Below are positions 52,479 through 61,914 of a stretch of DNA of 64,000 bases, piece by piece (position 1 is the first letter of the stretch; every line of letters starts with the position of its first letter). The notes beneath the pieces were generated by a model. It made no database searches and was not told the DNA's origin. It saw only the letters and a program-made list of their open reading frames with translations. The position numbers and the translations under genes were made by a program. Source of the DNA: Paenibacillus zeisoli (GTDB taxonomy: Bacteria > Bacillota > Bacilli > Paenibacillales > Paenibacillaceae); the NCBI RefSeq assembly GCF_003994465.1, contig NZ_RZNX01000003.1, positions 186,234 through 250,233 of the forward strand, given 5' to 3'.

Positions 52479-54647
52479 CTAAGTTAGCATTAAGGCTTGA
52501 TCCTCCGAACCGACCTGAGCACTATACAGCTCACTGTAGACTTTTCCTAGTTCAATCAACTCTTCATGGCTCCCCTGCTCGACAATCTCGCCATGCTTCA
52601 TCACAATGATGACATCCGAATCCTTAATCGTCGAAAGACGGTGGGCAATGACAATTCGTGTACAGCCTGCTGATTTAAGATAATATGAAATGCGGGATTC
52701 GTTTATTACATCCAGGGAGCTTGTCGCTTCATCCAGAATGATCAGCTTGGGCTGGTTAAGCAGGGCTTTCGCCAAGGCGACTCTTTGCCGCTGTCCCCCT
52801 GAAAGGTTCATCCCCATTTCAGAGATCACGGTTCTGTAGCCCATCGGCATCGCCATAATTTCATCGTGAATCTGGGCGATCTTGGCCGCTTCCATAACCT
52901 CCTCAAGCTCTACCGGCTTGTTCATGACAATGTTCTCATAGATCGTCTTGTTGAATAACGTAATATCCTGGGGAACAATCCCCATCTGCCTGCACAGCTC
53001 CTTGCGGTCCAGCGATTTCATCGGAATATCATCGTAGAAGACCTCACCGCTTGTCGGTGAATAGAGCCCTACCAATACTTTCCCCAGGGTGCTTTTGCCT
53101 GAACCGGAGGAGCCGACAATCGCGACTTTCTGACCAGCTTCGATGCGCAGATTGATGTCCTTCAGCACTTTATCGGAATGTGCCGTATAAGAGAAGCTGA
53201 CATTCTTAAGCTCCACTTGTCCTTTCAAATCGTGCGGGATCGGATTCTCGGGAGTTACTTCAGGTGCCTGCTCCCAAATATCGTGAGCCCGGTCCAGGTA
53301 TGTCGTAGCGAGCAAATACTGCGTATATACCCCGAAGAGGGAGGTGCTTAGGCCAAAAAAGGTCACGGACAAAGCCTGAAAAGCAATCACTTCTCCAATT
53401 GTTAGCTGCCTGCTAAAGGTCAGGTACATCCCCATAATAAGAATGATAATCGGGCCGATAGTCTGGAATGTGCCGTTGACCGAATTATAGATGTTCTGAA
53501 TCACCGATCTCTTCTTGTACTTATCCAGCACCTGTTCGAAGCTGCCATCCCAGTTCTGATAGACCTGATCCTCCATACCCGACATCTTGATTGAGGAAAT
53601 GGAGAACAGGGATTCCACCTGAATGGATTGAGACTTCGTCTGCATTACAATTTCATTGTTGATGGAATCGGCAATGGACTTTCTTGTGAGTGCCATGAAC
53701 AGCACGTTGAGCGCGCAGATACCAATCGCGGTCAGGGTCAGCAGCACCGACTTGCTGAGCATGTAATACAGAATGAAGGCCATGGCTCCGAGGTCAACGA
53801 ACCCGCCGATCAGCTGTGTGGTCAAGAGTTCCCTGAGACCATTAATACTCCCCAGTCTGTAGATCAGGTCCCCTGAAGTCCGGACATCGAAGAATTTGAA
53901 AGGCAGCTTAAGCAAATGCAGGAACGTCTTTGAGACCAGTTCCCGGCTCACAGCTACGTTCAGAACGATATAGCTCAGTCCCCTGGCCAGCAGGACGAAC
54001 AGATACAGCAGCGTGATGGCGGCGATGCCGAGCAAATACTTATTCAGCCATCCGACGTCCGTCGATTTGGCCGCTTGATCGATAATCGACTCCACCAGAT
54101 TCGGAATCTGCAGCATAATGAGATAACTGACCACCGAGACGATCAGGGCGAGGAACATCAGCCGTTTTTTCTCCCAGATCATCATCATGACGTGGAACCA
54201 CGGGCTTCTTCTCGTCTTCTTGCGCGGTGTATACTGCTCGGTCGGAATCGCGGTCAGCACATAATTGCTGAATTTCTCCGCGAATTCCGCTTCGGTAATC
54301 TTCCGGCTGCCCGTCGCAGGATCGACGATCAGCACGCCTGAGCTTGTAAACTTCTCGACAATGAGGAAATGCTCGTTATTCCAGTGCACGATCACCGGCA
54401 TCTTGAATTTCTTCAGCTGCTCGACGCTTGCCCGGTACATCTTGGAATCGAAGCCTCGCTCCACGAGCAGACCCTGAAGCTGCTTCATGGACAACCCGTC
54501 ACGGCCGACCTCGATGAATTCTCTTAAGTCCAGCAGACTTTCATTGCTCTTGTAATATCTGAGAATCATCGCGCAGCAGCAGAGGCCGCACTCGGTCTGA
54601 ACCATTTGACTGATATAAGGGACATGCCTTCTCCTAGCCATTTGCAT
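52479..54647 (-). CDS. lanT: Lantibiotic exporter with leader peptidase, LanT
   Basis: 722 residues. The N-terminal C39 peptidase has its catalytic Cys20 in QTECGLCC, His in VHWNNEHFLIV and Asp in IVDPATG. Six membrane helices follow (about residues 165-440), then the ABC domain with GSSGSGKSTLG, the signature NLSGGQRQRVAL and Walker B LIILDEAT. It removes leaders after a double-glycine-type site and exports the peptide. The beta precursor has KGG and the alpha precursor VGA, both compatible. It follows lanM2 by 33 bp with its own AGGAAG site. Confidence 0.93.
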   Translation of the reverse strand: MQMARRRHVPYISQMVQTECGLCCCAMILRYYKSNESLLDLREFIEVGRDGLSMKQLQGLLVERGFDSKMYRASVEQLKKFKMPVIVHWNNEHFLIVEKFTSSGVLIVDPATGSRKITEAEFAEKFSNYVLTAIPTEQYTPRKKTRRSPWFHVMMMIWEKKRLMFLALIVSVVSYLIMLQIPNLVESIIDQAAKSTDVGWLNKYLLGIAAITLLYLFVLLARGLSYIVLNVAVSRELVSKTFLHLLKLPFKFFDVRTSGDLIYRLGSINGLRELLTTQLIGGFVDLGAMAFILYYMLSKSVLLTLTAIGICALNVLFMALTRKSIADSINNEIVMQTKSQSIQVESLFSISSIKMSGMEDQVYQNWDGSFEQVLDKYKKRSVIQNIYNSVNGTFQTIGPIIILIMGMYLTFSRQLTIGEVIAFQALSVTFFGLSTSLFGVYTQYLLATTYLDRAHDIWEQAPEVTPENPIPHDLKGQVELKNVSFSYTAHSDKVLKDINLRIEAGQKVAIVGSSGSGKSTLGKVLVGLYSPTSGEVFYDDIPMKSLDRKELCRQMGIVPQDITLFNKTIYENIVMNKPVELEEVMEAAKIAQIHDEIMAMPMGYRTVISEMGMNLSGGQRQRVALAKALLNQPKLIILDEATSSLDVINESRISYYLKSAGCTRIVIAHRLSTIKDSDVIIVMKHGEIVEQGSHEELIELGKVYSELYSAQVGSEDQALMLT

Positions 54648-54680
54648 AGTATCTTCCTTTCTTACCGGTCTGGTAGAGAG

Positions 54681-57599
54681 TTAGTGATAGATCTCCATAG
54701 CTAGTACAGAAGGAAGATCGGGATTATTCAATCGCAGAAGAGCATAACCGATGCCGGTTAATCCCACCATGAAGGACATCAGATCAAAGGCATTGTTCAA
54801 GCCACAGATCACCCGGGTATCCCGGATTCGCTGAAGGGCCTGCCGCGCCTCGGCATGTGCCTGGTCCAGCCACCCCTGTTCGTTTATCACGGTTCCCGCC
54901 GTAAGCAGGATATCGATATTGCCGAATACCCCGTGGCACAGGCTGTGATCATGCTTCTCCGAGAAGCCGTCCTGCAGCAGCTTGCTAACCCCCCGGTGAA
55001 TATCCGATTCCAGTGGGAATGAATCCAGTTCCTTGCTGTACGGAAGGAGCTGGGTTCTGGCTAGCGCAATGCCAGGGGCCCCATGACACCAATACACCGG
55101 ATCGGCCTGCTGCTCCCCGTCTCTAAGGTCAAGCCAGTTCATCTTGTCACCGCTATAGTATTTATTCTCTTGTTCCAGCAGATGACGAGCCAGAGAAATA
55201 TAGCGGTCTTCCTTCAAATGTGTTCCCAGCTTGATCATCGCGAGTGTCATGCCCGAGAAGCCGTGCGACATCCCGGTTAGGATCGTCTCTGGTGTGTTAA
55301 TAATCCGGTTGTATGCATAATCTCCTAATCTATCGCTGATTCCAAGCAGCCTCGGGTCCTCTTCCGCTTCATAAATATTTAACAGCAGCGTGATCAGTCC
55401 TGCGATCCCTGACACATAGTCAATCTCGTGATCCCCTTCTACTTCGGCTTCGCCCAGCTGACCGAGATAGCTCTCATATTTGGCGTAGGCGGGGGCGTCC
55501 CCATGCATTTTATACAGGGTGTAATAGATATAGATCAGAGACCCTATTCCATTAAAAGAAGACAGTGCCGGCTTCATGTCCGCTCCTCTCATCTGCTCCT
55601 CAATTCCTCTCAAGCCCGCTTCGGCCAATCGGTGATACTTCTGCTCTCCGGTCTCTTTTGCCAGCATATACAAGAATAGAATAGCTCCCCCGCCCTCATA
55701 CAGAAAATAGTTCATCGCCCCAAGCTTCAGCCGTTCCCCATCAATGAGCTGCGTCAGCCAGGTACAGGTTGTCCGCTCCTCATTCCAGACGGCTGATCTG
55801 TCCATAAAATCCCCAATCTCACGCGCGCCGCTGGTATAATCCATGCTGCTCTTGAAATACGGAATTTGCTCATTCAGCCTTGGAAAGCTTCTTCCAGCTT
55901 CCTTTAGCCAGTTGTTGTTCACCGAGGTCGAGATGGATAGACGGATCAGATACAACTGATGCTCCAGCTGTTCAAGCGTAATACGGCTTACCCGCTTTAA
56001 GATGATGTCCATGAGCGTTAACTGGAAGTAATCCGGAATTACTCCATTGTTGTTGCATATAATATCCTTCGAATTCATCGTGGTGGTAAAGTACGGAATA
56101 TCACACTGGAACAGAGCCGCGATTTCGAAGTCCCTTTGGGCCATAATCTTGTCATTCGCCAGATCCTTCTTCGTCTTGAGCTTGGACAGCAGCGTTAGCC
56201 GGTCAGTGGGGGATTTAAGATAATTCGGATGCGTAGAGGCTTCCAGAAATTTGGCATAGATGCTGGTAGGCTTCAGCACTTGTCTGACAACAACCTCAAA
56301 GCGATCGCAGTAGCTGAACAGCGCGTCCATGAACTGCTGCTTATGTTCACAGATCAGGCGGTAACCCTGTTCGAAGCCTTCGAGCAGGTCCTCAATATAC
56401 AGATACGGCTCGATCTTCTCGCCATTCAGAATGACAAAGTTGGAAGCTTTCCCTATGCTGCCCGGCATGCGTTCGAGCTTGATCTCATCGGTGTAATTAT
56501 TTAGCACGACGAACATTTTCCAGAAATCAGATTTCTGTTCCTCGAAATTAGACATCGCACTCATATCGAAGTCGAATATGCTGTTCTTGAAATTGAGCGG
56601 CAGCACCGCCGTTCCGAGCACGGACTCATTAATGCTGCGGTTGAACTCTTCAACCAGTCCCCCGCTGCGCTCCATCTCCATCGTCTTGTTCTCGACGAGC
56701 GTCTCAAGATCGATAATATACGGGTGTTCCCCCGCACTGATCAGATTCTCGAAGTGAATATCTGTCGCTCCAATCATATGAAGCAGGGACAGATTGGCCC
56801 CTAACCGGTAATAATAGCTGCAGACTTCCTCTACCGAGGTGCATGTCCCCGGCTCCACATACTTCTGCCAGCCATAATCGACCTTGTCGATACTCGGGAC
56901 GTATTCGAGCCTCATCTTCAAGGTTCCCTGCTGATTCATGAAATCAACCAGGTGGTTGTACAGACTGTCTGTAGAGAGACTGTGCGGTTTATATATAAAT
57001 TTCCCCGTATCTGTCGTGATCCCGAGGACTTTTTTTCCATTGTTATGCGTATCGCCTGAGGTAACCCGAATTCGGGTGATTTCCGTAAAAGGCTGGCTAA
57101 ATTCGTCCGCAATCTGCCGGGCATCGCGGGATAAGTGATGGAGCGCTTCCTTAATCAGTCCAAGTCTGCCCTGGATCATGTGATGCATCAGCGTGTAGAG
57201 AACCGGATATTTGTTCAGCAGTTCATAGAACGGCTCTTTCTTCTTGAATTGATTGTTATAGTACTCGTATCTCTTCTCGGGAGTCTCTCCCTGCAGGAGA
57301 CCCAGAATCCGCTTCTCATTGATCTCATAGATCAGAGTTCTGATGCTGAATGAAGATAGCTCATTAAGCATGGCTTCCGTGACATCAGGAACTATACTCT
57401 CCTTATGTACCTTCAGCTGACTTTCCTGCTCAAAGCTGCTCAGCAGCCGGTCTAGCTCCATTCTGAATCCATCCAGAAATCTGGCAAAAAACAAATGGAA
57501 GGCATGTCTGTCCTCATTCTGATCTGAAAGATAATATTCAAGATCTTCGAAGTCCCTCATCTCTCTAATCCACTCATTGTCCTTCATCTCAATAGACAT
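54681..57599 (-). CDS. lanM2: Class II lanthionine synthetase LanM2
   Basis: 972 residues. The dehydratase domain (DUF4135, residues about 70-570) phosphorylates and eliminates Ser/Thr. Visible are the kinase-like KFIYKPHSL, DIHFENLISAGEHPYIIDLE and SIGKASNFVILNGEKI. The LanC-like cyclase domain (about 620-970) has zinc ligands Cys in WCHGAPGIALAR (about 838) and Cys-His in LCHGVFGN (about 889). It follows the beta precursor by 91 bp and, by analogy with haloduracin, should act on that peptide. AGGAGG precedes the ATG. Confidence 0.93.
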   Translation of the reverse strand: MSIEMKDNEWIREMRDFEDLEYYLSDQNEDRHAFHLFFARFLDGFRMELDRLLSSFEQESQLKVHKESIVPDVTEAMLNELSSFSIRTLIYEINEKRILGLLQGETPEKRYEYYNNQFKKKEPFYELLNKYPVLYTLMHHMIQGRLGLIKEALHHLSRDARQIADEFSQPFTEITRIRVTSGDTHNNGKKVLGITTDTGKFIYKPHSLSTDSLYNHLVDFMNQQGTLKMRLEYVPSIDKVDYGWQKYVEPGTCTSVEEVCSYYYRLGANLSLLHMIGATDIHFENLISAGEHPYIIDLETLVENKTMEMERSGGLVEEFNRSINESVLGTAVLPLNFKNSIFDFDMSAMSNFEEQKSDFWKMFVVLNNYTDEIKLERMPGSIGKASNFVILNGEKIEPYLYIEDLLEGFEQGYRLICEHKQQFMDALFSYCDRFEVVVRQVLKPTSIYAKFLEASTHPNYLKSPTDRLTLLSKLKTKKDLANDKIMAQRDFEIAALFQCDIPYFTTTMNSKDIICNNNGVIPDYFQLTLMDIILKRVSRITLEQLEHQLYLIRLSISTSVNNNWLKEAGRSFPRLNEQIPYFKSSMDYTSGAREIGDFMDRSAVWNEERTTCTWLTQLIDGERLKLGAMNYFLYEGGGAILFLYMLAKETGEQKYHRLAEAGLRGIEEQMRGADMKPALSSFNGIGSLIYIYYTLYKMHGDAPAYAKYESYLGQLGEAEVEGDHEIDYVSGIAGLITLLLNIYEAEEDPRLLGISDRLGDYAYNRIINTPETILTGMSHGFSGMTLAMIKLGTHLKEDRYISLARHLLEQENKYYSGDKMNWLDLRDGEQQADPVYWCHGAPGIALARTQLLPYSKELDSFPLESDIHRGVSKLLQDGFSEKHDHSLCHGVFGNIDILLTAGTVINEQGWLDQAHAEARQALQRIRDTRVICGLNNAFDLMSFMVGLTGIGYALLRLNNPDLPSVLAMEIYH

Positions 57600-57642
57600 A
57601 CAAATCCTCCTCAGGGGTAATGGATAGCTGCTTGAATAGGGT

Positions 57643-57676
57643 ATTAGGCAGGGGAAGCATGCATCCCCTGCCTAAT
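57643..57676 (-). promoter_or_regulatory. Hairpin between lanA2 and lanM2
   Basis: A perfect 12-bp stem ATTAGGCAGGGG / CCCCTGCCTAAT with a 10-nt loop and no T tract. It probably stabilises the precursor mRNA or causes partial termination. Confidence 0.75.
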
Positions 57677-57690
57677 GTATGTTTACGGAA

Positions 57691-57870
57691 TTAACATGAT
57701 TTAGTGCAAGCTGATGTAGGGCAAGGTGTTGCATTCAAAGTGATACCGATAACGGAAATAACGACGGTAGCTACAGGCGTCCAGCCGCCTTTTACATCCT
57801 CATTGCCTGCCAACAGTTCAAGCTCGTTCTCCTCGATCATACCGGAAATTTGATTCAGTTCTGCTTTCAT
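57691..57870 (-). CDS. lanA2: Lantibiotic beta-peptide precursor LanA2
   Basis: 59 residues from ATG 57870 (eight bases after GGAG; ATG 57873 would add one Met). The leader MKAELNQISGMIEENELELL continues AGNEDVKGG and ends in a double glycine. The 30-residue core starts WTPVATVVISVIGITLNATP and ends CPTSACTKSC, with three Cys and nine Ser/Thr. The C-terminus matches beta peptides of two-component lantibiotics: lacticin 3147 A2 ends CPTTKCTRAC and haloduracin beta CPTTKCTSQC. The expected product has C-terminal (methyl)lanthionine rings and a hydrophobic pore-forming N-terminal part. Confidence 0.92.
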   Translation of the reverse strand: MKAELNQISGMIEENELELLAGNEDVKGGWTPVATVVISVIGITLNATPCPTSACTKSC

Positions 57871-57936
57871 CATTCATTCTCCTCTCAGTTCTTTTAATTT
57901 ATATAAAGGCGGCATGAACCGCCGATATATCCTTTT

Positions 57937-60900
57937 TTACTGAAGCCAGAGAAACTCGGGAACCTCGTCAGGAGCATAATTCTTGAGCATCGAGTAGCCA
58001 AAACCGGTAATGCCGATCATCAGGCTGAGGGACCATCCACTCTTCATGTTCTTCTGGTTCCACTCCTTGGACAGCACTTCGTCAAAGAGATACTGATAAG
58101 CACTGACCGCCTGATTTAGCAGCCGGGTATCGCCTCTCGCCTGAGCGGCATAGCGGAGAACAGCCAGATTGCCAAGATCCCCGTGGCAATAAGTTGGATT
58201 ATTGCCGATTCCATGCTGTGCGGTAGTTCGGATAGCGGTATCCATTTCCAGCTCCAGCAGCGTATCTGTATACCCCTGCTGTTTCAGCATCAGCTTACTC
58301 AGCAGCATCCCCGGCGCCCCGTGACACCAGCCGTTGCTTACCTTATCCCGGCGGTCCGAGACGAACCAGTTATGGTCTTTGGCAGAGTAGAGATTACGCT
58401 CAAATCTGAGAGCTTTGATTATATTGGACAGGATATCCTGGTTTCCCGTAATGGTGTACAGCTTATGCATATAGGCAATGATTCCGGCGCTGCCGTGAGA
58501 GAATCCCGAGTAGGATTTATCTCCTACCGACGGCCAGTAGATCATGCCCGCCTCTTCCTTGCAGGTTCTCATGAGCTGTTCATAGCTTGCGTAGGCAAAC
58601 TGCAAGGAGGACTCTCTTAATCGATTATTGGAAGATGGATATAAGGAAAGCGCTATGCCCAGGGCTCCTGCTGCGCCTCCAATCACATCATGAATCTCAT
58701 CTGTAGGGAGCATGGCGAGAAGTGTATCCATATTCGTATTGATGAAATCAATACTGTCTTCGTCTTTGTACAGCTCAGCAAGCTTATTCAGCGTGTACAT
58801 AATGCCGGGCAGCCCGGTAAAAGCTCCCATTGAATAAGGCTGGTCTTTCTCCAGATTCTGCATGATGCTGCGCGGCATCTCCATAGCCTGGAATGAGGCT
58901 TCCTTGAAATCCTCCCGGCCTGTGATCTTCCCAAGGTACCCCAGGAAAAGAGCAATCCCGGCATTGCCGTTATACATATCGAAGCCCAGCACATCCGGCT
59001 TCCAGATGTTCTCCTCAAACCCCTGCAGACTCGTGCTGATCCAGAATTTATCCCGGTTCCCGGCATCATTTGTCCCACTGAGGCTGCTCTTCAGGATGTG
59101 CTCCCCGATCTCTTCGGCTGTCTTCAACCACCGCTCAGGGGTAAGCTTGTTCACTTGTACCCCAAGCTCCACGCCAGTCAGGTCCGCTTCATCCGTGCGT
59201 TTATTGAAGTAGGACATCTCGATAAATTCCAACTGTCTGTTCAGATCATCCTCAGAGAGCCCGGCGAGCTTCTTCTGCACCGCGTTCATGGAGCTTGTCT
59301 CCAGCAGATCACTGCACTCCTCGTTACGGGAATTGATGATCTTGGTATCGTTAATCCATACCGTGAAATAAGGAATGTCGTTCTGATATAAATCCTCATA
59401 TTCAGACTGCACAATCCAGCGCTGCACTTCAGGAGCCTTAATGGCAACCCGGTGCAGAATCATCCTCCGATCATCCTGGCTTCGCATGAAGTCCGGATGT
59501 GACGCGATCTTCAGCAGCTGTCCATAAGAAGCGGTCGCTTTCACGATCAGGCGGCTTCTCATAGAGGAGAAGATCTTCTCTACCGTGCCGGAGACCAGAG
59601 CCTTACGACTCAACATCCACCGGTATAGCTGCTCAAAGCCGTATTTCAGATGCGGGACGTAATCCTCAGAGCTGACGATCTGACCCTCGAACACTGGATT
59701 GTTCGATTTCGGTGTAATTACGCTGTCCTTGCGCAGCACCTTGACTGAATCTGTCTCAATTCCATCAATGAACAAAGACTTAATCGGGATGGTCTGCTCT
59801 TCTTTGACACTAAGTCCACCCAGATCAAAGCTGACTTCATCCGCACCACTGCGCTTGCTAAGCTGGGTAGGCAGCAGGCTGATCATGTTCACGGAAGCAT
59901 TAATGACTTCCCTGGCCTTGATATAACCACTGTTCACTTCCTTCTTCTCACCCTTGACCACCGCATGGAAGATCGATTCCATATCAATCAGCATTGGGTA
60001 TTCCCCGGAAGCAATCAGGTTCTCAAAATGGAAGTCTACAGAGTTCAGAACGTACAGCAGGCAGAGGATTTGGCCCGATCTGTTATAGAATCTTTCCAGC
60101 GCGAAAGAGTCCTCGCACTCTTCATTCTCGATGAATTCCATCCATCCGTAATCTTCTACGGTATAGACCTGGCTTGTCCGGAAATCCAGCACCTGATGGA
60201 TTTCTTGCTCATTCAGCCAATCCAGCAGCTCATTAAATCCACGTTCAAGCTCCAGGCTCCGCGGCTTGTATACCAGCTTCCGGCCGCACGAGAATTCCAG
60301 AATAGATACAGCCTTTCCGCCCTTATGGCCATCGCCAGCTCCGGTCTCCAATCTCGTCAGGCTTCCCAGCGGTTCACCGTGATTTAGCTTCTCCTCAAGC
60401 TCAGGCATATGCCTCGCTGTATTCCGTATAATTTCTAATGTGAAATTGTAATAGTTATCTTTTGCTATAGTTAGAATCTCAATTAGTGCCGGGTATTCCT
60501 GATATAGACTTAATAGATATTCCTTATCTGTTAACAGCTGTTCCGAGAAATAAATCAGACGTTCCTGTGAGGTCCCGCCCTTAAGTTCCCCGTTCATACG
60601 TGCGGCGTTCACCTCAAGGACAATCACCCTGTAGGATAGCTCGAACAGACTGTCCAGAATGTGCTTCACGGTATTCTCTATGAAGGAATTCTGATCCTGG
60701 GCCACATCCATCTTGCTCAGTTCAGCGATAAAAGAATCCAGACCCGCATTCACAACCGGAAGCACAAAGTGGGCAAAAGGGACGTAACGCTCAAGTGCTG
60801 CATTTTCTCTCAAATAGGGGCTAAGTTCCAGCTTTAAAAGCTCGGCAAGCTCGGCATTCTCCGCACTTACGGTCATCTCTGACCGGTACATTCTGTCCAA

Positions 60901-61053
60901 GCTTCGTTCAATCAGACCTTCCAGAGAGAGAGCCTGAATCGTATGTAATAACTCATGTAACTTATCTTCATTCTCGATTTCGGGAAATAGGTGAAGCCAA
61001 TAATCCACAATATCCTTACTGGTAATTTGAACGGATTCAGCTGCGAGCTCCAT
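57937..61053 (-). CDS. lanM1: Class II lanthionine synthetase LanM1
   Basis: 1038 residues. The DUF4135 domain has GAGDGHKGGKAVSILEF, KLVYKPRSLELE, DFHFENLIASGEYPMLIDME and a C-terminal LanC-like domain with WCHGAPGMLLSK (zinc Cys about 909) and YCHGDLGN (Cys/His about 955). It differs clearly from LanM2, so the pair is not a recent duplication. GGGAGG precedes the ATG. It lies between the two precursor genes and follows the alpha gene, so it should modify the alpha peptide; this is by analogy with HalM1 and HalA1. Confidence 0.93.
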   Translation of the reverse strand: MELAAESVQITSKDIVDYWLHLFPEIENEDKLHELLHTIQALSLEGLIERSLDRMYRSEMTVSAENAELAELLKLELSPYLRENAALERYVPFAHFVLPVVNAGLDSFIAELSKMDVAQDQNSFIENTVKHILDSLFELSYRVIVLEVNAARMNGELKGGTSQERLIYFSEQLLTDKEYLLSLYQEYPALIEILTIAKDNYYNFTLEIIRNTARHMPELEEKLNHGEPLGSLTRLETGAGDGHKGGKAVSILEFSCGRKLVYKPRSLELERGFNELLDWLNEQEIHQVLDFRTSQVYTVEDYGWMEFIENEECEDSFALERFYNRSGQILCLLYVLNSVDFHFENLIASGEYPMLIDMESIFHAVVKGEKKEVNSGYIKAREVINASVNMISLLPTQLSKRSGADEVSFDLGGLSVKEEQTIPIKSLFIDGIETDSVKVLRKDSVITPKSNNPVFEGQIVSSEDYVPHLKYGFEQLYRWMLSRKALVSGTVEKIFSSMRSRLIVKATASYGQLLKIASHPDFMRSQDDRRMILHRVAIKAPEVQRWIVQSEYEDLYQNDIPYFTVWINDTKIINSRNEECSDLLETSSMNAVQKKLAGLSEDDLNRQLEFIEMSYFNKRTDEADLTGVELGVQVNKLTPERWLKTAEEIGEHILKSSLSGTNDAGNRDKFWISTSLQGFEENIWKPDVLGFDMYNGNAGIALFLGYLGKITGREDFKEASFQAMEMPRSIMQNLEKDQPYSMGAFTGLPGIMYTLNKLAELYKDEDSIDFINTNMDTLLAMLPTDEIHDVIGGAAGALGIALSLYPSSNNRLRESSLQFAYASYEQLMRTCKEEAGMIYWPSVGDKSYSGFSHGSAGIIAYMHKLYTITGNQDILSNIIKALRFERNLYSAKDHNWFVSDRRDKVSNGWCHGAPGMLLSKLMLKQQGYTDTLLELEMDTAIRTTAQHGIGNNPTYCHGDLGNLAVLRYAAQARGDTRLLNQAVSAYQYLFDEVLSKEWNQKNMKSGWSLSLMIGITGFGYSMLKNYAPDEVPEFLWLQ

Positions 61054-61089
61054 GCGAACGCCTCCCTTTTAACCCCTATATTGTGCCGC

Positions 61090-61127
61090 TGGCATAAGGC
61101 AGTTCAGCAGTCCACTGCCCTATGCCA
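61090..61127 (-). promoter_or_regulatory. Hairpin between lanA1 and lanM1
   Basis: A 14-bp RNA stem (TGGCATAGGGCAGT / ACTGCCTTATGCCA on the minus strand, one G-U pair) with a 10-nt loop and no T tract. It has the same design as the hairpin after lanA2. Confidence 0.75.
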
Positions 61128-61154
61128 ACGACTTATACGTAAGTAAAATTAAGA

Positions 61155-61385
61155 TTATTTCCGGCAGTTGTTGATACACTCAACAGTTGCTGTACATACT
61201 TGTCCTTTGTCACCCAGAGCATAGCTCGCGCCCAGACAAGCCAAAGAAGTCAGAACAGTTCCCCAGCTGATTGCACCGACAACGTCATGATCCTTGATTT
61301 CTTCCAGTACGTTACCTGAAGGATTCTCGCCTTCATACCCAACTTTGTTTCTCAGAACCGGGTTTTTAAGCATGGCCATTTTCAT
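61155..61385 (-). CDS. lanA1: Lantibiotic alpha-peptide precursor LanA1
   Basis: 76 residues. The leader contains MLKNPVLRNK and NPSGNVLEEIKDHDVVGA, the NPxxR...PxGNxLxE layout of mersacidin and lichenicidin alpha leaders, ending in Gly-Ala. The following 38 residues start ISWGTVLTSLACLGASYALG and end DKGQVCTATVECINNCRK, with four Cys. CTATVEC aligns with CTLTSEC of mersacidin and CTVTKEC of lichenicidin alpha, whose ring and Glu bind lipid II. This peptide should therefore bind lipid II and recruit the beta peptide. AGGG lies seven bases before the ATG. Confidence 0.93.
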   Translation of the reverse strand: MKMAMLKNPVLRNKVGYEGENPSGNVLEEIKDHDVVGAISWGTVLTSLACLGASYALGDKGQVCTATVECINNCRK

Positions 61386-61413
61386 AAATAATCCCTGCTT
61401 TCATTATTTTTTT

Positions 61414-61440
61414 GGATACAAATTTTTCTAATTCGTATCC
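61414..61440. promoter_or_regulatory. Inverted repeat in the lanA1 leader
   Basis: GGATACAAATT / AATTCGTATCC, 11-bp arms with one wobble position and a 5-nt loop, about 30 bp before lanA1. It could be an operator or an RNA hairpin. No clear -35/-10 pair was found next to it; TATAAG lies at 61455-61460 on the minus strand. Confidence 0.45.
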
Positions 61441-61914
61441 TAAGGCCATACTAGCTTATAGAATAAATCTATGTAAATGCTTACATCGTCCTAGTTTCCA
61501 ATTAAGTTCCAAATATGGTTTAGCCTTCTTGCAGCTTATGTCCTAAATGATATATTCCCCTTAATATAGACACATCCGCGCCCCGAGCGGGATGTCCGTA
61601 ATTCGCTCACCAGCATTTGCTCGCTTGCTAAATATGGTAATATTTGGGGCATAAGTACCAGGATATCCATTTTGCTTGGTCTGTAAATTAACAGCCTCCT
61701 AAACCGCCGGGAAGCCTTCTGCCAAGCCGCCAAGTCCTTCCAACCGAAAAAACGATTGCGACATACGATGAACGGATGCTCCTTCAGCAGGGCAGGACTT
61801 TTCTGTGGCGCAATAACAGGAGGCGACAATTTGCGATGGATTACGCCATTTGAGAGTAGCCCTAAACTCATGGTTCAGCGCTACTAGCTTCCCTCCAAGC
61901 GCATCGCTCCAAAG
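61441..61914. other. Non-coding spacer upstream of the lantibiotic operon
   Basis: No convincing gene. Short inverted repeats are present (ACATCC...GGATGT near 61570-61590; AAATAT-GGTA-ATATTT near 61630-61645). It must contain the operon promoter. Frames that are open here lack ribosome binding sites and run into the tandem array. Confidence 0.5.

Noticed and set aside
61536..61871. 111-codon frame on the minus strand upstream of the lantibiotic operon
   Set aside because: No ribosome binding site, no hydrophobic or domain pattern, and other frames over the same bases are also open.
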